From contig NZ_QLLN01000006.1 of assembly GCF_003259375.1 (NCBI RefSeq), forward strand, positions 186,001 through 250,000: a DNA stretch of 64,000 bases, written 5' to 3'. Of the stretch, positions 1-8,691 are shown piece after piece. The first letter of the stretch is position 1; each line of letters begins with the position of its first letter. The stretch is from Arenibacter echinorum (lineage in GTDB: Bacteria; Bacteroidota; Bacteroidia; Flavobacteriales; Flavobacteriaceae). Made by a program: the position numbers and the translations under genes. Below the pieces are notes generated by a model. It was not told the origin of the DNA, did no database searches, and saw nothing but the letters and a program-made list of their open reading frames with translations.

Positions 1-505
1 GGGCACAAAAGGACAAACTGCCGACAAAAAAATTACTTTCGGCAGCCATACGGTACAGGTTTTCAAATACGTACAGTGCCCAGTATTAGCAATTCCTTTG
101 GATTATAAATACCAGCAGCCTAAAAAAATATTGTTTCCCACAGATTATATGCTGCCATATAAGCGCAGGGAATTGAAATTGTTGAACACCTTGGCATCCG
201 AATTTAAATCGGAAATCCATTGCCTTTATATTTCAGACTTTGAAGATTTAAGCAACAGACAGATAGACAACCAACGCTTCCTTAGGGAATCTTTGGCAGA
301 GGCATTCCTGTTTTTTGAAAGACTCCCCACAAAGAATAAGGCGGAAGCCATAATGGATTACATTAAAAAGAACAACATAAATTTATTGGTCATGGTAAAC
401 TCGCGCCACTCATTCTTGGAAGATATGCTTTACAGATCAACAGTAGACGAAATTGGGCTACGTTTAAAGATTCCCTTTTTAGTGATGCAGAATCTACCCC
501 GATAA
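1..505 (+). CDS. Universal stress protein, two-domain, 5' end outside window
   Basis: This is the C-terminal part of a tandem-domain UspA-family protein. The frame is open from base 2, and its first residues give the Usp nucleotide-binding signature G-x-x-G-(x9)-G-S, with GTKG at the very edge and FGSHTV after it, followed by the typical VLAIP strand. So the first Usp domain is cut by the window edge and the second is complete. The second domain starts with the ILFPTDYMLPYKR strand and lacks the glycine motif; MVNSRHSFLED stands at the equivalent place. A TTG at 98 is not a credible start, because homology continues upstream of it. The gene is first in a run of eight similar genes and lies 18 bases before the next. 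Family assignment is firm; the specific stress or ligand is unknown. Confidence 0.9.
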   Translation, partial: GTKGQTADKKITFGSHTVQVFKYVQCPVLAIPLDYKYQQPKKILFPTDYMLPYKRRELKLLNTLASEFKSEIHCLYISDFEDLSNRQIDNQRFLRESLAEAFLFFERLPTKNKAEAIMDYIKKNNINLLVMVNSRHSFLEDMLYRSTVDEIGLRLKIPFLVMQNLPR

Positions 506-523
506 ATCAAAAAAGATACAAGG

Positions 524-1387
524 ATGAAAAAAGTTTTATTGCCCACCGATTTTTCCACCAACGCTTGGAACGCCATCGCGTATGCCGTGAATTATCTCCA
601 AAATGAAAAGTGTCTTTTCTATATACTTCACACCTATACGCCCACTTTTTATAGGGTAGATTATATGATGGGCGGTCCGGTGAACAGTGCTATTCCGGAC
701 AAGGGTGTCGAGACCGCCCAGAAAGGTTTGGAAAAAACGCTTAGGGACATTAGAAAGCATTACCCAAATAAAAACCATCAATTCAAGACCATTTCTTCTT
801 TTAACATTCTGACCGATGAAATTGAAGAGGTTACAGCACGGGAAGGATTGGACATTATTGCCATGGGAACCCAGGGGGCTACAGGGGCCAAGGAAATCTT
901 TTTGGGAACCAACACGGTCCATGTTATCAAAAAAGCCAAGATTCCGGTATTGGCCATTCCCAATGGTTATGCCTTTAAGGAAATTGATACCATCGTCTTC
1001 CCTACAGATTACACCAGGCCTTATGACTCGGAAGCTTTAGGTTTTCTAGCTGAAATTTGCAAATGGCATAAGGCTAAATTGATTGTATTGAATGTTAAGG
1101 AGGATTTTGTGCTTAATAAGCAACAAAATGCCCATAAAAAAGCCCTTGGCGCTTTCCTTCAACCCATGGACCATAGTTTTGAGCAGGTGAAGGGCGAATT
1201 AATGCCCAATGCCATACATGAATATGTGGAAAAACACAGAATTGGGTTACTGGCCATTATGAACCGCAAACATACCTTCTTACATCGCCTGATCAATAAA
1301 TCTACCATAGACTCCATTGGATATCATTCCAGGATACCTTTTGTCGCCATACCGGAAAGTTGGGAAGAACCCCTTAAAAAAACCTAA
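524..1387 (+). CDS. Universal stress protein, two Usp domains
   Basis: A 287-residue cytoplasmic tandem UspA-family protein. Domain 1 (about residues 1-146) opens with VLLPTDFSTNAW and has the ATP-binding type signature MGTQG at 114-118 followed by LGTNTV at 127-132. Domain 2 (about 156-280) opens with IVFPTDYTRPYD, but the glycine loop is replaced by IMNRKHTFLHR. No signal peptide or membrane segment is seen. Usp proteins of this kind bind ATP or other nucleotides and support survival under starvation, low oxygen or oxidative stress; which applies here cannot be read from sequence. The ATG at 524 follows AAGG. The stop codon overlaps the next start (TAATG), which suggests translational coupling. 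Confidence 0.92.
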   Translation: MKKVLLPTDFSTNAWNAIAYAVNYLQNEKCLFYILHTYTPTFYRVDYMMGGPVNSAIPDKGVETAQKGLEKTLRDIRKHYPNKNHQFKTISSFNILTDEIEEVTAREGLDIIAMGTQGATGAKEIFLGTNTVHVIKKAKIPVLAIPNGYAFKEIDTIVFPTDYTRPYDSEALGFLAEICKWHKAKLIVLNVKEDFVLNKQQNAHKKALGAFLQPMDHSFEQVKGELMPNAIHEYVEKHRIGLLAIMNRKHTFLHRLINKSTIDSIGYHSRIPFVAIPESWEEPLKKT

Positions 1388-2238
1388 TGATGAAAAATAT
1401 ATTGTTGCCGACCGATTTTTCCGATAATGCCTGGAATGCCATATTTACAGCATTAAAACTCTATGCCGATGTAAAATGCAAGTTTCACATTTTACATGCC
1501 TATGAGCCAAAGGCCATGAACATGTTAGGGCAAAAAAGTCAACAGCGATTAGGAATCATTTATGACTCATTGGCACTGAATTCTGCTCAGGAATTGGAAA
1601 AGATATTGTCTTACCTTGACCAAAATCACAACAACCCGAACCACAGTTTTGAAACCATTTCCAAGTCCGACACTTTGGAAGTATCCATCAAGAAATTAGT
1701 CAGCACCAAGGATATAGACCTCGTTGTTATGGGTACTCAAGGTGCTACTGGAGCAAAAGAAATCTTTATGGGCAGCAATACGGTAAAGGTCCTAAAACAA
1801 CTTAATAACATTTCAATTTTAGTGGTCCCCACGGACTATAACTTCCAAAAGCTAAAGACGCTGGTCTTTCCTACGGATTATACCAGAAAATATGAAAAGT
1901 TTGAGCTATTGCCCATGATAGAACTTACAAAACTTTGGAACGCTACTATACATGTGATACATGTGGCAGTTGAGTTTATACTCAACGATGTCCAAAAAGC
2001 GAACCTTAAAATTTTGGAAGACCGTTTAGCCGGCTATAACTATTCCCTTCATGAACTTGGCTTCGAGAGCGATATTGCCCAAAGTGTTGAACAGTATGTA
2101 GCTGAAACCAGGGCAGATCTACTTACCATGGTGAGATACCGGCATAACTTTTGGGAAAGAATTATAGATGAGCCTGTTATAAAAAAAATAGCCTTCCATT
2201 CCATGGTACCCGTCTTGTTCCTCCCCGAGCAGTCCTAA
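1387..2238 (+). CDS. Universal stress protein, two Usp domains
   Basis: A 283-residue tandem UspA-family protein whose first ATG shares a base with the upstream stop codon (TAATG); a second ATG follows immediately at 1390. Domain 1 has ILLPTDFSDNAW at the N-terminus and the nucleotide-binding motif GTQGATG with MGSNTV. Domain 2 opens with LVFPTDYTRKYE and carries MVRYRHNFWER where the glycine loop would be. The coupling to the preceding gene suggests the two are made together and might heterodimerise, since Usp proteins are usually dimers; that is inference. No export signal is present. A 161-base gap with no obvious terminator separates it from the next Usp gene. Confidence 0.92.
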   Translation: MMKNILLPTDFSDNAWNAIFTALKLYADVKCKFHILHAYEPKAMNMLGQKSQQRLGIIYDSLALNSAQELEKILSYLDQNHNNPNHSFETISKSDTLEVSIKKLVSTKDIDLVVMGTQGATGAKEIFMGSNTVKVLKQLNNISILVVPTDYNFQKLKTLVFPTDYTRKYEKFELLPMIELTKLWNATIHVIHVAVEFILNDVQKANLKILEDRLAGYNYSLHELGFESDIAQSVEQYVAETRADLLTMVRYRHNFWERIIDEPVIKKIAFHSMVPVLFLPEQS

Positions 2239-2399
2239 GAAGGGGCTATAAGTCCTGAGTAACCATAAAAATGTTACACACATGATTCAGAAAACTAAAA
2301 TACACTAGGGTAATAACATTGCCTAACCATCAATGCTTGCCCTCGTCAGAATGATTCTTTCAAACTGATGTAAGCTCTAAAAGCATTAAAAACAAACAT

Positions 2400-3260
2400 A
2401 TGAAAGCGAAACATATATTACTACCTACGGACTTCTCGGCAAATGCCCGGAATGCCATTGATTACGCCATTTACCTTTTTGAAAAAGTGGATTGTGTTTT
2501 TCATATTTTACATGCCTTCGAAGTTGGGGCATCCAATTTAAGCAGTACTATGGGAAAGGCAAAGGACACTCGCCTTTTTAGGGCTGTAAAGGATGAATCT
2601 CAGAGAGATATAAATTCGCTAATAGACGAATTGCAATCCACGAACAAAAATAGTAAGCACTCCTTTAAGGGATTAAGTATTGCCGATTCTTTGGTAAATG
2701 CCATAGGAAGAATCACAATAGATAAAGGCATACAATACATTTTTATGGGCACCAAAGGTTCCTCTGCAATCAAAGAGGTATTTATGGGCAGTAACACGGT
2801 AAGGATTATACAGAAAATAGACTTCTGCCCTATCATTGCCGTTCCAGAAAACTATGATTTTGACCTTCCTGACGAAATAGCGTTTGCCACAAATTTTGAA
2901 CATATTTACAGTGAGGTAGAATTAATACCGCTCATAGGATTGGCAAAATTATGGGACTCCAAAATTACCATTGTACATATTGACATGGGCAAGGAGTTGC
3001 AACCCCATCAAAAAACGGCCAAGGATGCATTGCCCAAAAGGTTCTTTGGCCAAAAACACGGTTTTGAAGAGATTAAGGGACATAATACTATTTCTGGGGC
3101 CATAAATGGCTATACCCATGAAAATGAAAATATAGGAATGATCGCCATGGTAAATTATTGGCATAGTTTCTTTGAGAAGCTAACCAAAGAAAATGTTATA
3201 AAGCGGGTAGCCTTCAATACGGAAGTACCTTTTTTAATATTCCCCCTAATAGAACCCTAA
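2400..3260 (+). CDS. Universal stress protein, two Usp domains
   Basis: A 286-residue tandem UspA-family protein. Domain 1 begins HILLPTDFSANAR and has the binding motif GTKGSSA followed by MGSNTV, so the G-x-x-G and G-S positions are kept. Domain 2 is more diverged: its opening strand reads EIAFATNFEHIY rather than the usual FPTDY, and the loop position reads MVNYWHSFFEK. The gene is set apart by 161 bases upstream and 134 bases downstream, so it may have its own promoter, but I found no TAnnTTTG box in the upstream gap. Function beyond general stress tolerance is not predictable. Confidence 0.9.
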   Translation: MKAKHILLPTDFSANARNAIDYAIYLFEKVDCVFHILHAFEVGASNLSSTMGKAKDTRLFRAVKDESQRDINSLIDELQSTNKNSKHSFKGLSIADSLVNAIGRITIDKGIQYIFMGTKGSSAIKEVFMGSNTVRIIQKIDFCPIIAVPENYDFDLPDEIAFATNFEHIYSEVELIPLIGLAKLWDSKITIVHIDMGKELQPHQKTAKDALPKRFFGQKHGFEEIKGHNTISGAINGYTHENENIGMIAMVNYWHSFFEKLTKENVIKRVAFNTEVPFLIFPLIEP

Positions 3261-3394
3261 ACACTGCTACCTTTTTGCAACTATTAGGGCCCACATGATA
3301 TATGTCATTGGGGAACAATTCAAGAGCAATTAATTTTAATTCATCGAAAGGAACCAACAAAACCAAACCCTATTGAACCTATAAAATAACATTT

Positions 3395-4234
3395 ATGAAA
3401 AATATATTGATACCTACCGACTTCTCTGACAATGCCTGGAATGCCATTAAATATGGAACAGCATTGTACTCTAAATCCAGATGTACTTTTCATATAGTCC
3501 ATATTAATCCTATTTCCTACAATTCCGGTGGTGAGGCAGCCATGTATGCTTCGCCGGAACTTCTGGAGGAAAACATTCTGCAGGAGAGTAAAGAAAAATT
3601 GGAAGATTTGCTTAAAAAAATCGGACGATTACCCCTCAATACCAAACATACCTTTAATACAAAGGCGCTGTACGGATTTTTTACGGATCATATTAAGCAG
3701 GAAGTAAAGGATAAAAATATTGACCTGATCATTATGGGAACCAAAGGAGCTACCGGGCTTAAAGCTGTTTCCTTGGGAAGCAATACCGGCAATGTTCTTA
3801 CCAAGGTGAGATGTGCGGTTTTAGCAGTGCCAGAAGACGCCGAATACAACAACCCTAGGGAAATTGGGTTTCCTACAGATTTTCAGTTAAGCTATGATAT
3901 AAAGGTCCTGAACCATATCAAGGAACTTGCAATTATGCACAACGCTGCACTGCGCTTCCTATATGTGTCCCAAAAAGGAAAGGAGCTCAGCGATCTTCAG
4001 ATGAAGAACAAGGAATTTTTAAAGAATTATTTTAGGGAAAACGAACATTCATTCAATACCCTTACCGTAAAGAACTTGGATGAGGCAGTACAGGCATTTG
4101 TAGAAAGTAGGGATTTGGATATGTTGGTCATGGTAGCCAAAAACCTAAACTTCCTGGAACGCATCCTATTTAAACCAGCGGTCGAAAAAATTAGTTACCA
4201 TACCAAGATTCCATTTCTAATTGTTCACGAATAA
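3395..4234 (+). CDS. Universal stress protein, two Usp domains
   Basis: A 279-residue tandem UspA-family protein. Domain 1 starts NILIPTDFSDNAW and holds GTKGATG with LGSNTG. Domain 2 begins EIGFPTDFQLSYD, and the glycine loop is replaced by MVAKNLNFLER, which differs from its siblings in lacking the usual His. The gene is followed by a convergent thioredoxin gene 45 bases away, and a short G+C hairpin (GGGCG/CGCCC near 4256-4277) with a few T residues could end its transcript. The substrate or signal is unknown. Confidence 0.91.
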   Translation: MKNILIPTDFSDNAWNAIKYGTALYSKSRCTFHIVHINPISYNSGGEAAMYASPELLEENILQESKEKLEDLLKKIGRLPLNTKHTFNTKALYGFFTDHIKQEVKDKNIDLIIMGTKGATGLKAVSLGSNTGNVLTKVRCAVLAVPEDAEYNNPREIGFPTDFQLSYDIKVLNHIKELAIMHNAALRFLYVSQKGKELSDLQMKNKEFLKNYFRENEHSFNTLTVKNLDEAVQAFVESRDLDMLVMVAKNLNFLERILFKPAVEKISYHTKIPFLIVHE

Positions 4235-4278
4235 GAATGTTGGATTTTAATTGCCGGGCGAATCCTTGGGACCGCCCT

Positions 4279-4578
4279 TTAGATATGCTGTTGAACAACC
4301 CTAACGATGTCGTTCTTTTGAAGCACGCCGGATTGACGCCAAACCTGCTTTCCGTTTTTAAACAGCAACATGGTAGGTACCCCTCTAACCTGATAAGTAC
4401 TGGCCAAGGATTGATTCTTGTCCACATCGATCTTTACGATTTTTAGGGCATTCCCCATTTCGTCCTTAACCTGTTTTAATATAGGTGCCAACATTTTACA
4501 GGGTCCGCACCAATCTGCGTGAAAATCAACCAGAACAGGGGTTTCTGAATTGATAATGTTATTAAAACTATCCTTCAT
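4279..4578 (-). CDS. trxA: Thioredoxin
   Basis: A small 99-residue cytoplasmic thioredoxin that reduces protein disulfides and is normally recharged by thioredoxin reductase. The active site DWCGPCK lies at residues 22-28, and the cis-proline loop GVPTMLLF is present further on. The ATG at 4578 is preferred over a TTG two codons upstream, because it gives the usual compact N-terminus. There is no signal peptide, which argues against a periplasmic oxidoreductase. It is the only gene on the minus strand inside the universal-stress-protein array, and it faces away from the next usp gene across a 114-base divergent gap. The symbol is by family; a genome usually has several paralogues, and this one may be stress-specific. 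Confidence 0.9.
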   Translation of the reverse strand: MKDSFNNIINSETPVLVDFHADWCGPCKMLAPILKQVKDEMGNALKIVKIDVDKNQSLASTYQVRGVPTMLLFKNGKQVWRQSGVLQKNDIVRVVQQHI

Positions 4579-4692
4579 AATCAAATTTTTGAAAAGTAAA
4601 ATTACCTAAACAAAGAGAAAATGAAACTGACGAATATCATGGTTTTCAAAATTCTTCTTCTTTAGTTTTACCGTACTAATGTAATAAACACT

Positions 4693-5529
4693 ATGAAAAG
4701 AATATTGCTTCCTACTGATTTTTCGGACAACTCCATTAAGGCCATTAACTATGCCATAAAGATTTTCGAAAATACAAAATGTAACTTTTACCTTATGCAT
4801 ACCTATATGCCCCCAGTGTACGAAGCGGAATATTTGGTAGGAAGTCCTGGTCTGATAGGTTTGGGCGATGTAATGCAGGAAACGTCCATGACCCAACTGG
4901 AAAAATTAAAAAGTCGTTTGGAAAAGGAATACCATAACCCCAATCATAGCTTTGTTGTTCACACTGCTTTCAACACCCTGGTGAACGAAGTTATGGAAAC
5001 CGTTGAATCCGAAGGTATACATTTGGTCGTAATGGGCACCAAAGGGGCCACAGGGGCTGAGGAAATCCTCTTTGGGACCAATACGGTACATGTTATTAGA
5101 AAAGCCAATTGCCCTGTACTAGTGGTACCCCCCAATTTTGAATACGAGAATCCTTTGGAAATACTATTTCCAACCGACTATGAAATTGCATACAAACAGG
5201 AGAAATTAAGCCAACTTTTGGAAATAGCCAATGAATATGGATCCCAAATAAATGTGTTGCACGTCTCCACAGGTTATGAACTAACTCCAGATCAAGAAAA
5301 GCAAAAGAAAGGCCTTGAAAAGATTTTGGGCAACAAGGCATTATTCCACGATGTTCCAAATAATGAAATTATAGACGCCATCAATGCCTTCCAGGCCAAA
5401 GAAAAAATCAACCTTCTGGTCATGGTTCAGAACAAACATACTTTTATGGAGCGACTTTTTATTGAACCTGTTATCAAAAAAATAGGTTTCCACGTCACTA
5501 TCCCTTTTATGGTAATTCCACAATTTTAA
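4693..5529 (+). CDS. Universal stress protein, two Usp domains
   Basis: A 278-residue tandem UspA-family protein, divergent from thioredoxin. Domain 1 starts ILLPTDFSDNS and shows GTKGATG with FGTNTV. Domain 2 begins EILFPTDYEIAY and carries MVQNKHTFMER in place of the glycine loop. The segment before the first binding loop contains the recurring N-x-N-H-S-F pattern seen in its siblings. It sits 10 bases upstream of the next usp gene, so the pair is probably cotranscribed. By overall motif pattern it resembles the protein encoded at 524-1387, as both share the VHVI and LVGSPG/MMGGPV type segments, suggesting a recent duplication. Confidence 0.92.
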   Translation: MKRILLPTDFSDNSIKAINYAIKIFENTKCNFYLMHTYMPPVYEAEYLVGSPGLIGLGDVMQETSMTQLEKLKSRLEKEYHNPNHSFVVHTAFNTLVNEVMETVESEGIHLVVMGTKGATGAEEILFGTNTVHVIRKANCPVLVVPPNFEYENPLEILFPTDYEIAYKQEKLSQLLEIANEYGSQINVLHVSTGYELTPDQEKQKKGLEKILGNKALFHDVPNNEIIDAINAFQAKEKINLLVMVQNKHTFMERLFIEPVIKKIGFHVTIPFMVIPQF

Positions 5530-5539
5530 TTAAAACGTA

Positions 5540-6385
5540 ATGAAGAATATACTTGTTGCCACCGATTTTTCCAATAATGCCTATTGTGCCCTGTTCTATG
5601 CATCAAAACTTTTAGCATCGGAAACATGCACATTTTATATTCTTAACACCTATTCGGAACTTACCATATCCCCAGGAAAAACACTTCCTATCCTAAATAT
5701 CAAAAAACATTTGAAGGAACAGGAATCGGAGTCCAAGGAAAAATTAACGCATACCAAGCACAAAATAGTCTTGGACAATGAAAACCCTCTACATACCTTC
5801 CATACCATATCCCAAAAAGGGGACTTGGTAAATATCATAGCGCAACAAATAGAGGAACTTAAAATTGATTTGGTAACCATGGGGAATAAAGGACTCACCG
5901 AAGCTACCGATGTATTTTTTGGAAGCAATACCATAAAAGTGGCAGATAATCTTAAATGCCCCTTATTGGCTATTCCCGGGGAAATGGATTTCCACCCTAT
6001 AAAGGAAATTGCATTTGTGACCGACTTGAGAAAGGATTGTGGCCAAAAAACTATAGATCAACTTCTATACATTGCCTCTTTGTCCAAAGCCTCCATTAGG
6101 GTGGTTCACGTTCAGGAACAACATATTCTGAACAAGACCCAGGAGGAGAATAGAAAGCAATTGGAAGAAGGCCTAAGCAATGTTGGCCATTCCTTCCAAT
6201 GGATCAAGAATTTTGATGACAAAGCTAAGGTTATAGATGTTTTTTTGGAAAAACTGAAAGTGGATATGTTCGCCATGGTACATGAAAAGCGCAATCTTTT
6301 TGAAAAACTTACCCGTGAACCTGTGGTAAAAGACCTAAGTATGTATTCCGATATCCCATTCTTAATTCTCCCTTCCCAAGAATGA
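5540..6385 (+). CDS. Universal stress protein, two Usp domains, divergent loop
   Basis: A 281-residue tandem UspA-family protein, 10 bases after its neighbour. Domain 1 starts NILVATDFSNNAY, where Ala replaces the usual Pro. Its binding loop reads MGNKGLTEA with FGSNTI, so the common Thr after the first Gly is Asn and the second GA is missing; G-x-x-G and G-S are kept. Domain 2 begins EIAFVTDLRKD, and its loop position reads MVHEKRNLFEK, the most altered of the set. This copy is therefore the likeliest of the array to have changed or lost nucleotide binding. No export signal is present. Confidence 0.9.
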   Translation: MKNILVATDFSNNAYCALFYASKLLASETCTFYILNTYSELTISPGKTLPILNIKKHLKEQESESKEKLTHTKHKIVLDNENPLHTFHTISQKGDLVNIIAQQIEELKIDLVTMGNKGLTEATDVFFGSNTIKVADNLKCPLLAIPGEMDFHPIKEIAFVTDLRKDCGQKTIDQLLYIASLSKASIRVVHVQEQHILNKTQEENRKQLEEGLSNVGHSFQWIKNFDDKAKVIDVFLEKLKVDMFAMVHEKRNLFEKLTREPVVKDLSMYSDIPFLILPSQE

Positions 6386-6447
6386 CCATTGTCATAGTAA
6401 CATTCACGAAAGCCTTTTATATTTAATAAAACTAAAGAAGCATTGTC

Positions 6448-7293
6448 ATGGACAAAAGAATATTAATTCCTACCGATTTTTCCAAAAATGCGCTGAACGC
6501 CACACGCTATGCCTTGGATCTTTATGCAAAACTTAACTGCGAGTTCTATTTTTTGAACGTTTTCCGTTTGGACAATTACACAACAAACACCCTTATAATG
6601 CCAGAGCCGGGCAGTGCAGAATACGAAGGGGCCAAAGGGGCATCGGAGGAAGCTTTTGCCAAGCTATTGGACATGTTGGAGCTACACCATGACAACCCAA
6701 AACATAGTTATCACACTATTTCTTCCTTCAATTTTCTCTCAGAGGCCATAAAACAGACCATTGACAGCAAGGATATAGACCTTGTAATCATGGGTACACA
6801 GGGAGCTACGGGAGCCAAAGGGGTTATTTTTGGAAGCAATACGGTAAATGCCATGGAAAAAATAAGGGAGTGCCCAGTAATGGCAATTCCTGATAATCTG
6901 CGGTTTTCCATTCCCAAGGAAATTGTATTTCCTACGAATTATAAATCCAGCTTTAGCCGAAAGGAATTGAATTATTTGATAGAGATTGCCAAGATGCACA
7001 ATACGTCCATAAAGGTTGTATACTTTACGAAAAAAACCACGCTTACCGAAGACCAAGAAAAACACAAACAACTCTTGGACGACATCCTCCAAGGTGTAGA
7101 CCATAGCTTCCACACCCTGACGGATAAAGATGTTGCCCAAGGAATAACCTCTTTTGTTCAAAGTAGGAATAGCGACATGATCGCGTTCATTAACAAAAAG
7201 CATTTCTTGTTCAATAGTATATTTTCCAGACCGTTGGTGAAGGAAATTGGTTATGATGCCACAGTGCCTATTTTGGCTTTGAACGAATCTTAA
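6448..7293 (+). CDS. Universal stress protein, two Usp domains
   Basis: A 281-residue tandem UspA-family protein closing the array. Domain 1 begins RILIPTDFSKNAL and has GTQGATG with FGSNTV. Domain 2 starts EIVFPTNYKSSF, and the loop position reads FINKKHFLFNS. The stop codon is 12 bases before the next gene, which encodes a small eRF1/Dom34-like protein, so the two probably share a transcript ending at the hairpin near 7740-7777. There is no secretion signal. The precise role is unknown; the family supports survival in growth arrest. Confidence 0.92.
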   Translation: MDKRILIPTDFSKNALNATRYALDLYAKLNCEFYFLNVFRLDNYTTNTLIMPEPGSAEYEGAKGASEEAFAKLLDMLELHHDNPKHSYHTISSFNFLSEAIKQTIDSKDIDLVIMGTQGATGAKGVIFGSNTVNAMEKIRECPVMAIPDNLRFSIPKEIVFPTNYKSSFSRKELNYLIEIAKMHNTSIKVVYFTKKTTLTEDQEKHKQLLDDILQGVDHSFHTLTDKDVAQGITSFVQSRNSDMIAFINKKHFLFNSIFSRPLVKEIGYDATVPILALNES

Positions 7294-7305
7294 AAACACT
7301 GTATT

Positions 7306-7719
7306 ATGAAAAATATTGGAATATGGATGGACAGGGAAAAAGCCCATATCATCCGTTTGGACAACAAAGAAGAGAAATTGGAAACCATTTTTTCGGAGAT
7401 GGAATTTTTTAACCGCAAGGGGACCTCTGGACCTAGGGTAAAATCTGGTGCAACCCAAGACGTTACACATGAGCGCACCTATCTGGAAAGGGAGAAAGCA
7501 CAATTAAAATCATATTTTAAAAAACTTGCAGATGCCATAGGCGATGCCGATTCTATAGCGCTTTTTGGCCCGGCAGATACCAATGAAAAATTTAGAAAAG
7601 AACTACTGGAACACCACAAAGGCTTGGCAGAAAAAGTAAAAGCCGTCACCAAAGCCGATAGCATGACCGAGAACCAGACCAAAGCCTTGGTCAGGGACTT
7701 TTTTGGCCAAAAAAAATAG
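7306..7719 (+). CDS. Small eRF1/Dom34-like (BaeRF-type) protein
   Basis: A 137-residue soluble protein. It resembles the short proteins annotated as translational machinery or bacterial eRF1/Dom34-like proteins. The N-terminus NIGIWMDREKAHII matches their opening strand with W-x-D-x-x-x-A. A charged middle contains a predicted loop. The C-terminal half has IALFGPADT, then a helix KELLEHH and the ending KALVRDFFG, which is the characteristic pattern of that group. In related families such domains are thought to act on stalled ribosomes or RNA, but the activity here is unproven. It lies 12 bases after a universal stress protein gene and just before a strong terminator, so it is the last gene of the array. 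Confidence 0.55.
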   Translation: MKNIGIWMDREKAHIIRLDNKEEKLETIFSEMEFFNRKGTSGPRVKSGATQDVTHERTYLEREKAQLKSYFKKLADAIGDADSIALFGPADTNEKFRKELLEHHKGLAEKVKAVTKADSMTENQTKALVRDFFGQKK

Positions 7720-7739
7720 TTGGTTAATTTTTAATTGGG

Positions 7740-7777
7740 AGACCGCCTAAACAAAAATTGTTCTGGCGGTCTTATTT
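7740..7777 (+). terminator. Rho-independent-type terminator after the usp array
   Basis: Arms AGACCGCC and GGCGGTCT pair over 8 bp, and an inner AACAA/TTGTT pairing extends the hairpin. TTATTT follows. It separates the stress-protein transcript from the MscS gene and covers the TTG at 7758, which makes that codon an unlikely start for the next gene. Confidence 0.8.
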
Positions 7778-7790
7778 AAATCCATTGCCC

Positions 7791-8690
7791 ATGAACAGTC
7801 CCTTGGACTTTATTAACGACCCAGTAGTATTGAAGATTGCCAAACTTTTATTATGGATACTGGCCATTGTAATTTTCATTGGGTTTCTTCGGAGGGTCCT
7901 AAAAAAAAGAATAGATAATGTTTCTGTTAGATATAAGGCTCAAAAAGGAGTAGAGATTATTGGCTACGTGCTAATTACGCTCTTGATCCTAATGGCATTT
8001 ACAGTAGAAAACATTAAGGACTATACCATTATTATAGGGCTGTTTACTGCTGGTATAACATTTACCCTCCAAGAATTGATCCTAAGTATTGCAGGATCTT
8101 TCTATATCTTTTTTGTAAAGGTCTATAAACCTGGGGACCGTATTGAAATTAACGGTATTAAAGGGGATGTCATTGATATAGATAGCATCTATACTACCTT
8201 AATGGAAATTGGGGAATGGGTCAGTAGTGACAATTATTCGGGTAGGATCGTCAAGATAAGCAATGCCTTTGTTTTTAAAGGCCCCATAAAGAACTATTCC
8301 ATGGATTTCCCTTTTGTTTGGGACGAACTCAATATACTTATTACCTATGATTCGGATGTTGCCTTGGCAAAAAAACTGGTCCTGGAAAAGGCCACGGATT
8401 TCCTTTCCGAATACACCAAAAATTCATTGGCCAAATGGGAGGAAATGGTGGAGCACTATTATATAGAAAACGCCACAATTGCCCCTACCCTGGCCATTAA
8501 TCCAACAGACAACTGGATTGCGATAAACTTAAGATATATCACGGATTATAAATTAAGGCGTATTACTAAGCACGAATTGTTCGAGCAGATAGTACAGGCC
8601 CTCATGGCTACGGATGACAAAGTAAAACTTGCTTCCACCACCTTGCAACTACTAAAAATACCAGAATTGGATATTCATCTAAAGCAATGA
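7791..8690 (+). CDS. MscS-family mechanosensitive channel (small type)
   Basis: A 299-residue inner-membrane protein. Three hydrophobic segments lie in the first 110 residues, then the conserved MscS core with the pore-lining helix and the beta domain entry GDRIEINGIKGDVIDID. These channels open under membrane tension to release solutes during hypo-osmotic shock. The ATG at 7791 was chosen because the in-frame TTG 33 bases upstream lies inside the terminator hairpin of the preceding gene. The next gene begins one base after its stop, so they are cotranscribed. The gating class cannot be told from sequence. Confidence 0.88.
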   Translation: MNSPLDFINDPVVLKIAKLLLWILAIVIFIGFLRRVLKKRIDNVSVRYKAQKGVEIIGYVLITLLILMAFTVENIKDYTIIIGLFTAGITFTLQELILSIAGSFYIFFVKVYKPGDRIEINGIKGDVIDIDSIYTTLMEIGEWVSSDNYSGRIVKISNAFVFKGPIKNYSMDFPFVWDELNILITYDSDVALAKKLVLEKATDFLSEYTKNSLAKWEEMVEHYYIENATIAPTLAINPTDNWIAINLRYITDYKLRRITKHELFEQIVQALMATDDKVKLASTTLQLLKIPELDIHLKQ

Positions 8691-8691
8691 T

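Noticed and set aside
6739..7503. A 254-codon minus-strand frame under the last usp gene and the eRF1-like gene
   Set aside because: It is antisense to two well-supported genes and has no recognisable domain.
7758..7790. Upstream TTG start for the MscS gene
   Set aside because: It lies inside the terminator hairpin of the preceding transcript; the ATG at 7791 is used.
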